Made by a program: the position numbers and the translations under genes. A model generated the notes under the pieces. It had not been told where the DNA came from. It saw nothing but the letters and a program-made list of their open reading frames with translations, and did no database searches. 6,155 nucleotides of DNA, from the NCBI GenBank assembly GCA_016763715.1, contig JAESTG010000135.1, positions 1-6,155 of the forward strand, given 5' to 3'. This stretch comes from Flavobacteriaceae bacterium (GTDB taxonomy: Bacteria; Bacteroidota; Bacteroidia; Flavobacteriales; Flavobacteriaceae). This document shows, in pieces, positions 1-6,155 of this stretch; within the stretch, counting starts at the first letter, position 1; the number at the start of each line of letters is the position of its first letter.

Positions 1-3000
1 AATTACTATTGCTATTTGTTAGTTTGGTTATGGTGACCAATTCATATGCTCAAAATAGAGATGTCACTATATCATGGGAGGTTGAAAACACACCTAAATC
101 CTCATTAATTGGAACCACAAGCGCTGAAAACTCAAGTAGACGCGATAGAGTGTTATCTAACTTAAACCTCCAATTAGAGACAGATGTTCTATTATATCAA
201 CATCAATGGGAAGATACGGGATTTGCCAATGAAAGCTCGTTGCAGATTACGAATACTGTTTATGATAATCTTACTTCAGAAGAATTTAGAAAAGTAAATA
301 AAGATTTAGTTCCTAACAGTCCAAAATATAGTATTAGTAGTACAAAAGGACGTTCTATTATTTACACAACTGTCGCAATTTCACCAGTTGTACGGGTGAA
401 TGGACAGTTTAGAAAAGTAAACTCTTTCTCTGTAGATTATACCTATAAGAAACAAACAAGGAACTCTAATAGAATTTCCATTACGAATTCTGTCTTAGCA
501 ACTGGAAACTGGTATAAATTTAAGGTAGAAAAAACAGGTGTTTATCGAATTACTAAGAGTTTTTTGAACGATTTAGGGATGAATACCGATGGTATTAACC
601 CTAGAAATATTAAAATATATGGGAATGGTGGAAAACCTTTGCCATTACGAAATCTTGATAATCTAATATTTGATTTACCAGAAAATTCTATTCAAGTAAT
701 TGGAGAGGAAGATGGGAGTTTTGATAGCAACGATTTTATCCTTTTTTATGGTACAGGGGTAGAAGGCTATACAGAACAGAGCCTTTTTGAGAACGGTACG
801 TTTTTAAATCCATATAGCGACGAGTCCTTTTATTATGTTACTGTTGGTAATACGGCTGGTAGAAGAGTCGCTGCTATGATTGAGCCAACAGGAACGGCCA
901 ATGTGATTATTAATCGTTTCGATGATATTCAGTTTCATGAGGTAGACGAGTTTAGTCCAGCAAAAGTGGGGCGTCGTTGGTTTGGTAATCGGTTTGATAT
1001 TGAAAATGAACAATCCTACGAATTCATATTTCCGAATATAGCCCAAGGGCAACCTGTAGAAGTTCTTGTGCGTGCTGCTGCGGCTTCTGAAAGTGCTACT
1101 AGTATGACTATTAATATCAACAACACTCCAGTGAGTCCGTTGAGTTTTTCAAAGATTGATGACCCTATTTTATTAATGATTGACGCTTCTAAGGTAGAGG
1201 TTATCGCTTCGAGCGAGACCGTTAAAGTTGATTTGGCCTATAATAATTCTGGGAACCCGTCTAGTGTTGGGTATTTAGATTATATAAGCGTAGCAGCTAT
1301 CAGAAACCTACAAGGAGTTGATGGGCAATTATCATTTCGATACAATGGTGCGGCAGATTTATCTGGGATTGGACAGTATGAAATAGGAAATGCTTCGCAG
1401 TTTTCACAAGTTTGGGATGTTACTAATTATCAGTTTATCACTGCTAAGCCAAATGAAAATGGCGCTTCTGTAAGCTTTAAAGCCAATTTAGGTGAGATAA
1501 GAGAGTACGTGGCGGTTAATCCGAACAACTATTTCACACCAGTTCGAGCTGCTGTAACACAAGTTACTAATCAAGATTTAAAAGGGACTATATTTAATGA
1601 TGCTTCTGGAAGTTTTCAGGATATCGATTATTTAATAGTGACAGCACCTTTTTTAATTCAACCTGCTTTGAGATTGGCAAATCATCATAAAAACATTAAT
1701 GGATTAAATGTTAAAGTAGTAACTACCGATAAAATTTACGAAGAATTTAGCTCTGGAAAACAAGATATTTCAGCGATTAGAAATTTTGTTAGGTATATTT
1801 ATGAAAATGCTTCTACCGAAAACAAACGAATTAAATATTTGTGTCTGTTTGGAGATACTTCAGTAGATATGAAAAATAGATTTGCGGATAATAACAATAT
1901 TATCCCAACGTTTCATACACCTTCCAGTACGAGTACCTTTACTTCTTATATGAGTGACGACTTTTTTGTAAGCATGGATCCAAAAGAAGGAAACCTTATT
2001 AACTCGGCTGTGGAGGCAAAGCTCGACGTAGTTGTGGGGCGTATTTTGGTGGATAATGTTTCCCTCGCCAATACACTTGTGGATAAGGTTGTTAATTATG
2101 CCTCTAAGGCTTCTTATGGAAACTGGCGCAATAATTTTGTTTTGATTTCCGATGATGTTGATGAAGAATATGAGTACCGCGCGCTTGAGGTTACTTTAGA
2201 TTCGATAGGAGATCGTGTGACTGCAGAGAAACCTCATGTTAATGTAAAGAAGATTCATTCTGATGCGTTTCGGCAGGAAACGTCAGCAGGAGGAAATCGG
2301 TATCCAGAGGTGACAGAGGCTATAATCAATTCAATAGAAGTGGGTGCACTTATAGTTAACTACTTTGGGCATGGAGGAGAGGATGGATTGGCAAAGGAAT
2401 TCATCTATACGAAAACAACAGGACGAAACCTTCAAAATGCAAATAGATACCCTTGCATAGTTACGGTAACATGTGAATTTACAAAATTTGATAATCCCTT
2501 GCGTATTACAGCTGGTGAACTTACTTTTTGGAATAGGGATGGAGGTGCTGTCTCTTTAATTACAACAACAAGGTCAGTAGGTGTTCAATTGGGTGTCTCT
2601 TTTAATGAAATATTAGCGGAAGAGCTTTTTGGTTTTGGTCGCGATATTCCAGTTCCTCCAGCAGAAGCATTACTAATCTCAAAGAATCAAATTTCAAATG
2701 ATAATAGAAGGGTTATTTTCTATGTTGGTGATCCAGCCATGCGATTGGCTTTTCCAAGACAAAGTGTACGTTTAACTACATTGAATGATGTCCCAATTAA
2801 GCAGTCAACCGATACATTACAGGCGCTTAGTCGCGTAAAATTTGGCGGTGAGGTGGTGGGTCAAAATGGAAATCTATTGACCAATTATAATGGAGTCATG
2901 GAGGTAAAGGTGTTTGATAAGGATGTACAACGCCAAACCCTAGGGAATGACGGAGTGAGAGATGAAAATAACCGGTTGTTGATTTTAGATTTCAAAACAC

Positions 3001-3860
3001 TGGGTGAAGGTTTGTTTAATGGTCAAGCATCGGTAATCAATGGAAAATTTGAATTTGAATTTGTCGTACCAAGGGATATTCAAATTCCAGTTGGTAAAGG
3101 TAAGGTGAGTTTGTATGCTCAAAAGGATGGAGCGCTAGAAGATCAAACAGGTTTTAATCTTGATGTACTCATTGGGGGGCTCAATGAAAATGCACCCGAG
3201 GACAATACGGGCCCCAATATTAGGTTATTTATGAATGATGAGTCCTTTGTTTCTGGAGGTATTACAAACGATTCTCCGTTCCTTATTGCTAAGTTAGAAG
3301 ATGAGAATGGGATTAACACTGCTAGTGGAATTGGTCACGACCTTATTGCTATTTTGGACGGAGATGAGGCAAATCCATTTGTGTTGAACGAATATTATCA
3401 AGCAGATGTAGATGATTTCACACGGGGGACGGCCAATTATAAATTAAGAAATTTAGAAGAAGGATTACATACTTTAACCCTTAAAGCATGGGATGTTTAT
3501 AATAATTCTTCAACAAGTGAAATACAGTTCATTGTTTTTGGAGATGATAAGCTCGAAGTAAGACGTGTATTAAATTATCCAAACCCATTTGTAAATTATA
3601 CCGAATTCTGGTTTGAGCATAATCGGCCAACTGAAACTCTGGATGTGCAAGTACAGATTTTCACGGTGACAGGAAAAGTAGTCAAAACCCTTAATAGAAC
3701 CATTTTTACAGAGGGTGGTCAATCTCGTGATATTGTATGGGATGGACGTGACGATTTTGGAGATAGAATTGGAAAAGGTGCGTATGTAGACGAGCTTACA
3801 GTGAAATCTTCGTTAACTAATCAGCAAGTTGAAAAATTTGAAAAACTGGTTATCCTTTAA
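1..3860 (+). CDS. porU: PorU, type IX secretion C-terminal signal peptidase/sortase (5' end outside window)
   Basis: Gingipain-like C25 cysteine peptidase of the T9SS. At the cell surface it removes the C-terminal domain (CTD) of secreted cargo and, in species with A-LPS, joins cargo to it. Residues are counted from the codon at base 9. The frame is open to the left edge (codons from base 3), and LLLLFVSLVMVTNSYAQ is a signal-peptide core with likely cleavage after SYA. Its basic N-region and start codon are therefore missing, and TTG at base 9 is unlikely to be the start. An N-terminal beta-rich region (about 16-535) includes WYKFKVEKTGVYRI at 168-181 and DGSFDSNDFILFYGTG at 235-250. The C25 domain spans about 538-915, with presumed catalytic His788 (NYFGHGG) and Cys822 (VTCEFTKFDNP), then YVGDPAMRL. 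Beta-sandwich regions follow, then a CTD-like module from about 1183 (NYPNPF at 1189-1194). About 1,290 residues fits flavobacterial PorU. Family call is very secure. Confidence 0.95.
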   Translation, partial: LLLLFVSLVMVTNSYAQNRDVTISWEVENTPKSSLIGTTSAENSSRRDRVLSNLNLQLETDVLLYQHQWEDTGFANESSLQITNTVYDNLTSEEFRKVNKDLVPNSPKYSISSTKGRSIIYTTVAISPVVRVNGQFRKVNSFSVDYTYKKQTRNSNRISITNSVLATGNWYKFKVEKTGVYRITKSFLNDLGMNTDGINPRNIKIYGNGGKPLPLRNLDNLIFDLPENSIQVIGEEDGSFDSNDFILFYGTGVEGYTEQSLFENGTFLNPYSDESFYYVTVGNTAGRRVAAMIEPTGTANVIINRFDDIQFHEVDEFSPAKVGRRWFGNRFDIENEQSYEFIFPNIAQGQPVEVLVRAAAASESATSMTININNTPVSPLSFSKIDDPILLMIDASKVEVIASSETVKVDLAYNNSGNPSSVGYLDYISVAAIRNLQGVDGQLSFRYNGAADLSGIGQYEIGNASQFSQVWDVTNYQFITAKPNENGASVSFKANLGEIREYVAVNPNNYFTPVRAAVTQVTNQDLKGTIFNDASGSFQDIDYLIVTAPFLIQPALRLANHHKNINGLNVKVVTTDKIYEEFSSGKQDISAIRNFVRYIYENASTENKRIKYLCLFGDTSVDMKNRFADNNNIIPTFHTPSSTSTFTSYMSDDFFVSMDPKEGNLINSAVEAKLDVVVGRILVDNVSLANTLVDKVVNYASKASYGNWRNNFVLISDDVDEEYEYRALEVTLDSIGDRVTAEKPHVNVKKIHSDAFRQETSAGGNRYPEVTEAIINSIEVGALIVNYFGHGGEDGLAKEFIYTKTTGRNLQNANRYPCIVTVTCEFTKFDNPLRITAGELTFWNRDGGAVSLITTTRSVGVQLGVSFNEILAEELFGFGRDIPVPPAEALLISKNQISNDNRRVIFYVGDPAMRLAFPRQSVRLTTLNDVPIKQSTDTLQALSRVKFGGEVVGQNGNLLTNYNGVMEVKVFDKDVQRQTLGNDGVRDENNRLLILDFKTLGEGLFNGQASVINGKFEFEFVVPRDIQIPVGKGKVSLYAQKDGALEDQTGFNLDVLIGGLNENAPEDNTGPNIRLFMNDESFVSGGITNDSPFLIAKLEDENGINTASGIGHDLIAILDGDEANPFVLNEYYQADVDDFTRGTANYKLRNLEEGLHTLTLKAWDVYNNSSTSEIQFIVFGDDKLEVRRVLNYPNPFVNYTEFWFEHNRPTETLDVQVQIFTVTGKVVKTLNRTIFTEGGQSRDIVWDGRDDFGDRIGKGAYVDELTVKSSLTNQQVEKFEKLVIL

Positions 3861-3870
3861 AAATTAAAAG

Positions 3871-3878
3871 TATATTTG
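3871..3878 (+). promoter_or_regulatory. Possible Bacteroidota -7 promoter element before porV
   Basis: TATATTTG is an exact match to the Bacteroidota -7 consensus TAnnTTTG. It lies 18 bases before the porV ATG, which would give a very short 5' leader. No clean -33 TTG sits 17-23 bases upstream; the nearest resemblance is CTGG at 3846-3849, and the true TTG at 3838-3840 is about 30 bases away. In AT-rich DNA one such match can occur by chance. If real, it would allow porV to be expressed in addition to porU read-through. Confidence 0.35.
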
Positions 3879-3896
3879 TGAAAAATTAAACACCTT

Positions 3897-5063
3897 ATGA
3901 AGAAATTTTTTATTCCAATTTTATTAGCATTAGTGTCTATAAAAGCTACTGCTCAAGAGTCTAATAGAGTAATTACGACTGGTGTCCCTTTTTTATTAAT
4001 TGCAGCTGATGCACGTGCAGGTGGTATGGGTGACATAGGAGTTGCGACTTCGGCAGACGCCTTTGCGCAACAGTGGAACCCAGCTAAGTACGCCTTTGCT
4101 ATTTCTAAACAAGGTATTGGAATTACCTATACTCCATACCTTAGTAATTTGGTAAATGATATATTCTTAGGAAATTTAACCTATTATAATCGTATTGATG
4201 AACGTAGTGCTATTGCTGCGAGTTTTCGTTATTTCAGTTTAGGTGATATCGAACTAAGAGATACTTTCGATCAAGAACCGTTAATCCAAAGTCCAAACGA
4301 ATTTACATTCGACGTGTCTTATGCACTTCGTTTGAATGATCGTTTTTCTATGGCAATTGCGGGACGTTATTTACGTTCTGATTTAAAAATACAGGCATCT
4401 AATGAAGATGCGTCAGCAGCAAGTTCTTTTGCGGTTGATGTAGCAGGTTATTATCAGAGTGAAGAAATTGCCTACAATGACTTCGACGGACGTTGGAGGG
4501 CTGGTTTCAATATTTCTAATGTAGGACCAAAAATTAAGTATGATGACGTAGGGCAGGAGAACTTTTTACCTACGAACTTAGGTCTTGGAGCTGGTTTCGA
4601 TTTTATCTTGGATCAATACAATAAAGTAGGTGTTAACCTTGAATTAAATAAATTATTAGTTCCAACTCCACCAGACTTAGATTTAAATGGTGACGGTGAA
4701 ATAACTGATGAAGAGCAATCTCAAGCTATTGCCGATTATCAAAATATTAGCTTTTTCTCTGGTATTTTCCAATCATTTGGTGATGCACCCGATGGTTTCA
4801 GCGAAGAGTTGAAAGAGTTTACTTGGGCATTAGGAGTAGAGTATTGGTATCAAGATGTATTTGCTTTTAGAACAGGTTATTTTAATGAAAGTGATTTGAA
4901 AGGATCAAGAAAATTTCTTTCTTTAGGAGCTGGGTTTAAATACACTTCTATTAATATTGATATGTCTTATTTGTTTTCATCTTCGAAAGTAAGAAGTCCA
5001 TTGGAAGGGACACTTCGTTTTGGACTAACGTTTAACTTTGGAGACGAGTACGACGAATACTAG
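3897..5063 (+). CDS. porV: PorV (LptO), type IX secretion outer-membrane beta-barrel protein
   Basis: PorV-family outer-membrane barrel, related to FadL-type proteins. In known T9SS it binds cargo CTDs at the SprA translocon, carries cargo to PorU and helps anchor PorU on the surface. The 388-residue protein begins with a signal peptide (MKKFFIPILLALVSIKATAQ, cleavage likely after ATA at residue 19). The family signature follows at about 30-65: VPFLLIAADARAGGMGD, then a Q-W-N-P motif. The rest alternates polar and hydrophobic residues as in beta strands, has no cysteine, and ends in a barrel-like strand (GTLRFGLTFNFGD, 371-383). An inserted acidic loop at about 258-283 holds a perfect EF-hand calcium loop, D262 to E273. 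ATG is chosen because it directly precedes the lysine-rich signal-peptide start. The gene starts 36 bases after porU, with no terminator between them, which suggests co-transcription. No Shine-Dalgarno site is visible. Confidence 0.94.
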   Translation: MKKFFIPILLALVSIKATAQESNRVITTGVPFLLIAADARAGGMGDIGVATSADAFAQQWNPAKYAFAISKQGIGITYTPYLSNLVNDIFLGNLTYYNRIDERSAIAASFRYFSLGDIELRDTFDQEPLIQSPNEFTFDVSYALRLNDRFSMAIAGRYLRSDLKIQASNEDASAASSFAVDVAGYYQSEEIAYNDFDGRWRAGFNISNVGPKIKYDDVGQENFLPTNLGLGAGFDFILDQYNKVGVNLELNKLLVPTPPDLDLNGDGEITDEEQSQAIADYQNISFFSGIFQSFGDAPDGFSEELKEFTWALGVEYWYQDVFAFRTGYFNESDLKGSRKFLSLGAGFKYTSINIDMSYLFSSSKVRSPLEGTLRFGLTFNFGDEYDEY

Positions 5064-5097
5064 AATAGTGTGATGGCTTGCTTTTTTATAGTAATCA

Positions 5098-5116
5098 CGA
5101 GATATTTAGTATCTTG
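5098..5116 (+). other. Small predicted RNA hairpin just before cdd
   Basis: CGAGATA (5098-5104) can pair with TATCTTG (5110-5116) around the loop TTTAG. This gives seven pairs, counting one G-U. It ends five bases before the cdd ATG and has no T-run after it, so it is not a typical terminator. It could affect translation initiation or be chance in AT-rich DNA. The short porV-cdd gap (58 bases) contains nothing else convincing; no full TAnnTTTG element was found there. Confidence 0.25.
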
Positions 5117-5121
5117 AACCA

Positions 5122-5604
5122 ATGAAAAAGATTAAAATTGAAACCGAACTTGAAGTATTTGAATCAATTTTAGAACTTCCAGTAGATATTCAAGACTTAA
5201 TGAATAAGGCGCATGAAGCACGTAAAAATGCTTATGCGCCTTATTCGTTTTTTAAGGTAGGTGCTGCCATTGCACTTGCATCGGGAGAAGTAGTTACTGG
5301 TAATAATCAGGAGAATGCCGCCTTTCCCTCTGGGCTTTGTGCAGAACGTGTGGCTGCCTTTTATGCTGGTGCTCAATTTCCCAATGATGTATTTACTGCT
5401 ATAGCACTTACTGCAGGTTCATTGAAGCACAATACAATTACACCTATTCCTCCCTGTGGAGCTTGTCGTCAATCTTTGGCGGAGTATGAGGTGAATCAGA
5501 AGTCACTCATCCCTATCTATTTTATGGGTGCGACAGGCAAGGTGGTGAAAGCAAATTCAGTAAAGGATTTGTTGCCCCTAGTTTTTGATAGTTCTTATTT
5601 GTAA
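5122..5604 (+). CDS. cdd: Cytidine deaminase (Cdd), zinc-dependent, tetrameric type
   Basis: Cytoplasmic enzyme of pyrimidine salvage that hydrolyses cytidine and deoxycytidine to uridine and deoxyuridine plus ammonia. The 160-residue protein shows the full family signature: AYAPYSFFKVGAA (37-49), substrate-binding NQENAAFPSG (62-71), the C-A-E motif with zinc ligand Cys73 and catalytic Glu75, and PPCGACRQ (110-117) with zinc ligands Cys112 and Cys115. Three cysteine ligands and the short single-domain length indicate the homotetrameric class (as in Bacillus subtilis), rather than the larger dimeric E. coli class. An N-terminal extension of roughly 20 residues before the core helix makes it longer than the 136-residue B. 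subtilis enzyme, which I recall as usual in flavobacterial homologues. It starts 58 bases after porV. All catalytic residues are present, so it is expected to be active. Its place beside T9SS genes appears to be conserved synteny rather than a functional link. Confidence 0.96.
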   Translation: MKKIKIETELEVFESILELPVDIQDLMNKAHEARKNAYAPYSFFKVGAAIALASGEVVTGNNQENAAFPSGLCAERVAAFYAGAQFPNDVFTAIALTAGSLKHNTITPIPPCGACRQSLAEYEVNQKSLIPIYFMGATGKVVKANSVKDLLPLVFDSSYL

Positions 5605-5620
5605 TTTCTTCGGAATTTAC
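5601..5620 (+). terminator. UUCG-capped hairpin at the cdd stop codon (possible 3'-end structure)
   Basis: Bases 5601-5608 (GTAATTTC) can pair with 5613-5620 (GGAATTTAC read without its first-arm mismatch: G-C, T-A, A-T, A-T, one T-T mismatch, T-A, T-A, C-G) around the loop TTCG. The C(UUCG)G cap is a known unusually stable tetraloop. The stem includes the cdd TAA at 5602-5604. No T-run follows (the next bases are CAGTCGTTCC), so an intrinsic terminator is not proven. It may instead stabilise the 3' end of the mRNA. Confidence 0.35.
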
Positions 5621-5777
5621 CAGTCGTTCCTCCACAATTTTAACACTTATCATTCATTATTTATATTACCGACAACGTTTTCGTTTGTATTTTAGGAATT
5701 AGAGGTTTTTTAGTCGATAAGAATATAGTATTTTTGTCTTTCATGAATTTTTATTCTGGAACAATACGCTGTAATAG
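5605..5777. other. Intergenic gap between cdd and pdhA
   Basis: This is the longest non-coding stretch in the window and the likely transcription boundary. From the left it holds the second half of the UUCG hairpin, an AT-rich stretch, a weak bulged inverted repeat around AACGTTTTCGTT (5674-5685), a -7-like TATTTTTG (5729-5736), and a 12-codon open frame from ATG 5743 that ends over the pdhA start. No RNA gene, riboswitch fold or transposon end was recognised. Confidence 0.6.
5729..5736 (+). promoter_or_regulatory. Probable -7 promoter element for pdhA
   Basis: TATTTTTG matches the Bacteroidota -7 consensus TAnnTTTG and lies 41 bases before the pdhA ATG, with a predicted transcription start near 5741-5744. 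The -33 region is poor: only a T-rich TTTTTTAG at 5705-5712 lies at about the right distance, without an exact TTG. The 173-base gap, and a hairpin closing the previous gene, support an independent promoter here. Confidence 0.45.
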
Positions 5778-6155
5778 ATGAAGAGAATAACCAAACAAAC
5801 ATATCTTAAATGGTATGAAGACATGCTTTTCTGGCGCAAGTTTGAAGACAAACTGGCCCAAGTTTATATCAATCAAAAAGTTCGTGGCTTTTTGCACCTA
5901 TATAATGGACAAGAAGCTGTATTGGCAGGAGCCTTACATGCTATGGAGTTGGGTAAGGATAAAATGATAACGGCTTATAGAAACCACGTACAACCCATTG
6001 GTATGGGTGTGGATCCTAAACGAATCATGGCAGAACTCTATGGAAAAGCCACTGGTACGTCTCAAGGTTTAGGCGGATCCATGCATATCTTTTCAAAAGA
6101 GTATGGTTTTTATGGCGGTCATGGTATTGTTGGTGGACAAATTCCATTGGGAGCA
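5778..6155 (+). CDS. pdhA: Pyruvate dehydrogenase E1 component subunit alpha (3' end outside window)
   Basis: N-terminal 126 residues of the thiamine-diphosphate-dependent E1 alpha subunit, which with E1 beta decarboxylates pyruvate and acetylates the lipoyl group of E2 to feed acetyl-CoA production. Visible family motifs are WYEDMLFWRKFEDKL (12-26), RGFLHLYNGQEA (36-47), ITAYRNH (64-70), YGKATGTSQGLGGSMHIF (88-105) and FYGGHGIVGGQIPLGA (111-126), the last running into the window edge. His70 and His115 are in the positions expected to line the active site. The GDG thiamine-diphosphate/magnesium motif lies beyond the edge, and a full protein of about 330 residues is expected. ATG 5778 gives MKRITKQTYLKWYEDM, the typical Bacteroidota N-terminus. 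No Shine-Dalgarno site is present. A branched-chain 2-oxoacid or acetoin dehydrogenase E1 alpha is possible, but the sequence looks most like PDH. Confidence 0.93.
   Translation, partial: MKRITKQTYLKWYEDMLFWRKFEDKLAQVYINQKVRGFLHLYNGQEAVLAGALHAMELGKDKMITAYRNHVQPIGMGVDPKRIMAELYGKATGTSQGLGGSMHIFSKEYGFYGGHGIVGGQIPLGA

Noticed and set aside
9..11. TTG as the true start of porU
   Set aside because: Two more in-frame leucine codons precede it with no stop, and starting there gives a signal peptide without the usual basic N-region. The real start is before the window.
804..1052. 82-codon open frame on the minus strand inside porU
   Set aside because: It lies wholly within the well-supported porU coding region, resembles no family I know and has no start context; it is a shadow frame.
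3046..3063. Three tandem copies of AATTTG in porU
   Set aside because: It encodes an ordinary alternating beta strand (KFEFEF) in a coding region; a short in-frame repeat by composition.
5081..5088. T-run after porV as an intrinsic terminator
   Set aside because: Six T's follow GCTTGC, but no stable inverted repeat precedes them, so the terminator lacks a stem.
5078..5116. Promoter for cdd (TTG at 5078 with TATCTTG at 5110)
   Set aside because: The -7 candidate lacks one T of TAnnTTTG and the spacing of 29 bases is too long for the Bacteroidota promoter.
5672..5688. ACAACG-TTTT-CGTTTGT inverted repeat in the cdd-pdhA gap as a terminator
   Set aside because: Only four continuous pairs, plus two more after a bulge, and no strong T-run after it; too weak to call.
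1..6155. Mobile element, CRISPR array, tRNA/rRNA or new defence system
   Set aside because: No repeats of suitable spacing, transposase or integrase motifs, or RNA-gene folds were seen; the genes are conserved housekeeping and T9SS genes of uniform composition.

Overview
The window looks like chromosomal DNA of a member of the Bacteroidota, most likely of the class Flavobacteriia. The DNA is AT-rich and all genes are on the plus strand. Clear Shine-Dalgarno sites are absent before the starts, and TAnnTTTG-type -7 elements lie in two gaps. Two genes are type IX secretion system (T9SS) genes, a machinery confined to the Bacteroidota and close relatives.

Layout, left to right. (1) 1-3860: porU, the T9SS C-terminal signal peptidase/sortase of the gingipain-like C25 family, complete except for its first few codons, which lie before the window. 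(2) 3897-5063: porV, the outer-membrane beta-barrel that binds cargo C-terminal domains and partners PorU. (3) 5122-5604: cdd, a tetrameric-type zinc cytidine deaminase. (4) 5605-5777: a 173-base gap with a UUCG-capped hairpin at the cdd stop, a -7-like element and a 12-codon upstream reading frame. (5) 5778-6155: the first 126 codons of pdhA, the pyruvate dehydrogenase E1 alpha subunit, cut by the right edge. Intergenic gaps are 36, 58 and 173 bases, so porU-porV-(cdd) could share a transcript, while pdhA probably has its own promoter.

How the genes work together: cargo carrying a conserved C-terminal domain crosses the outer membrane through the SprA translocon. PorV accepts it from the translocon and delivers it to PorU. 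PorU cuts off the C-terminal domain and, in species that use A-LPS, attaches the mature protein to the cell surface. Cytidine deaminase (pyrimidine salvage) and PDH (acetyl-CoA supply) are cytoplasmic housekeeping enzymes with no obvious mechanistic tie to secretion. From memory, the order gldJ-porU-porV-cdd-pdhA recurs in flavobacteria such as Flavobacterium johnsoniae, so this appears to be an ordinary conserved core region.

Nothing here amounts to a new system. The points most worth a second look are a textbook EF-hand calcium loop inside PorV, the UUCG hairpin at the cdd stop, and the small frame that overlaps the pdhA start as ATGA. No tRNA, rRNA, CRISPR array, insertion sequence or other mobile element was seen.
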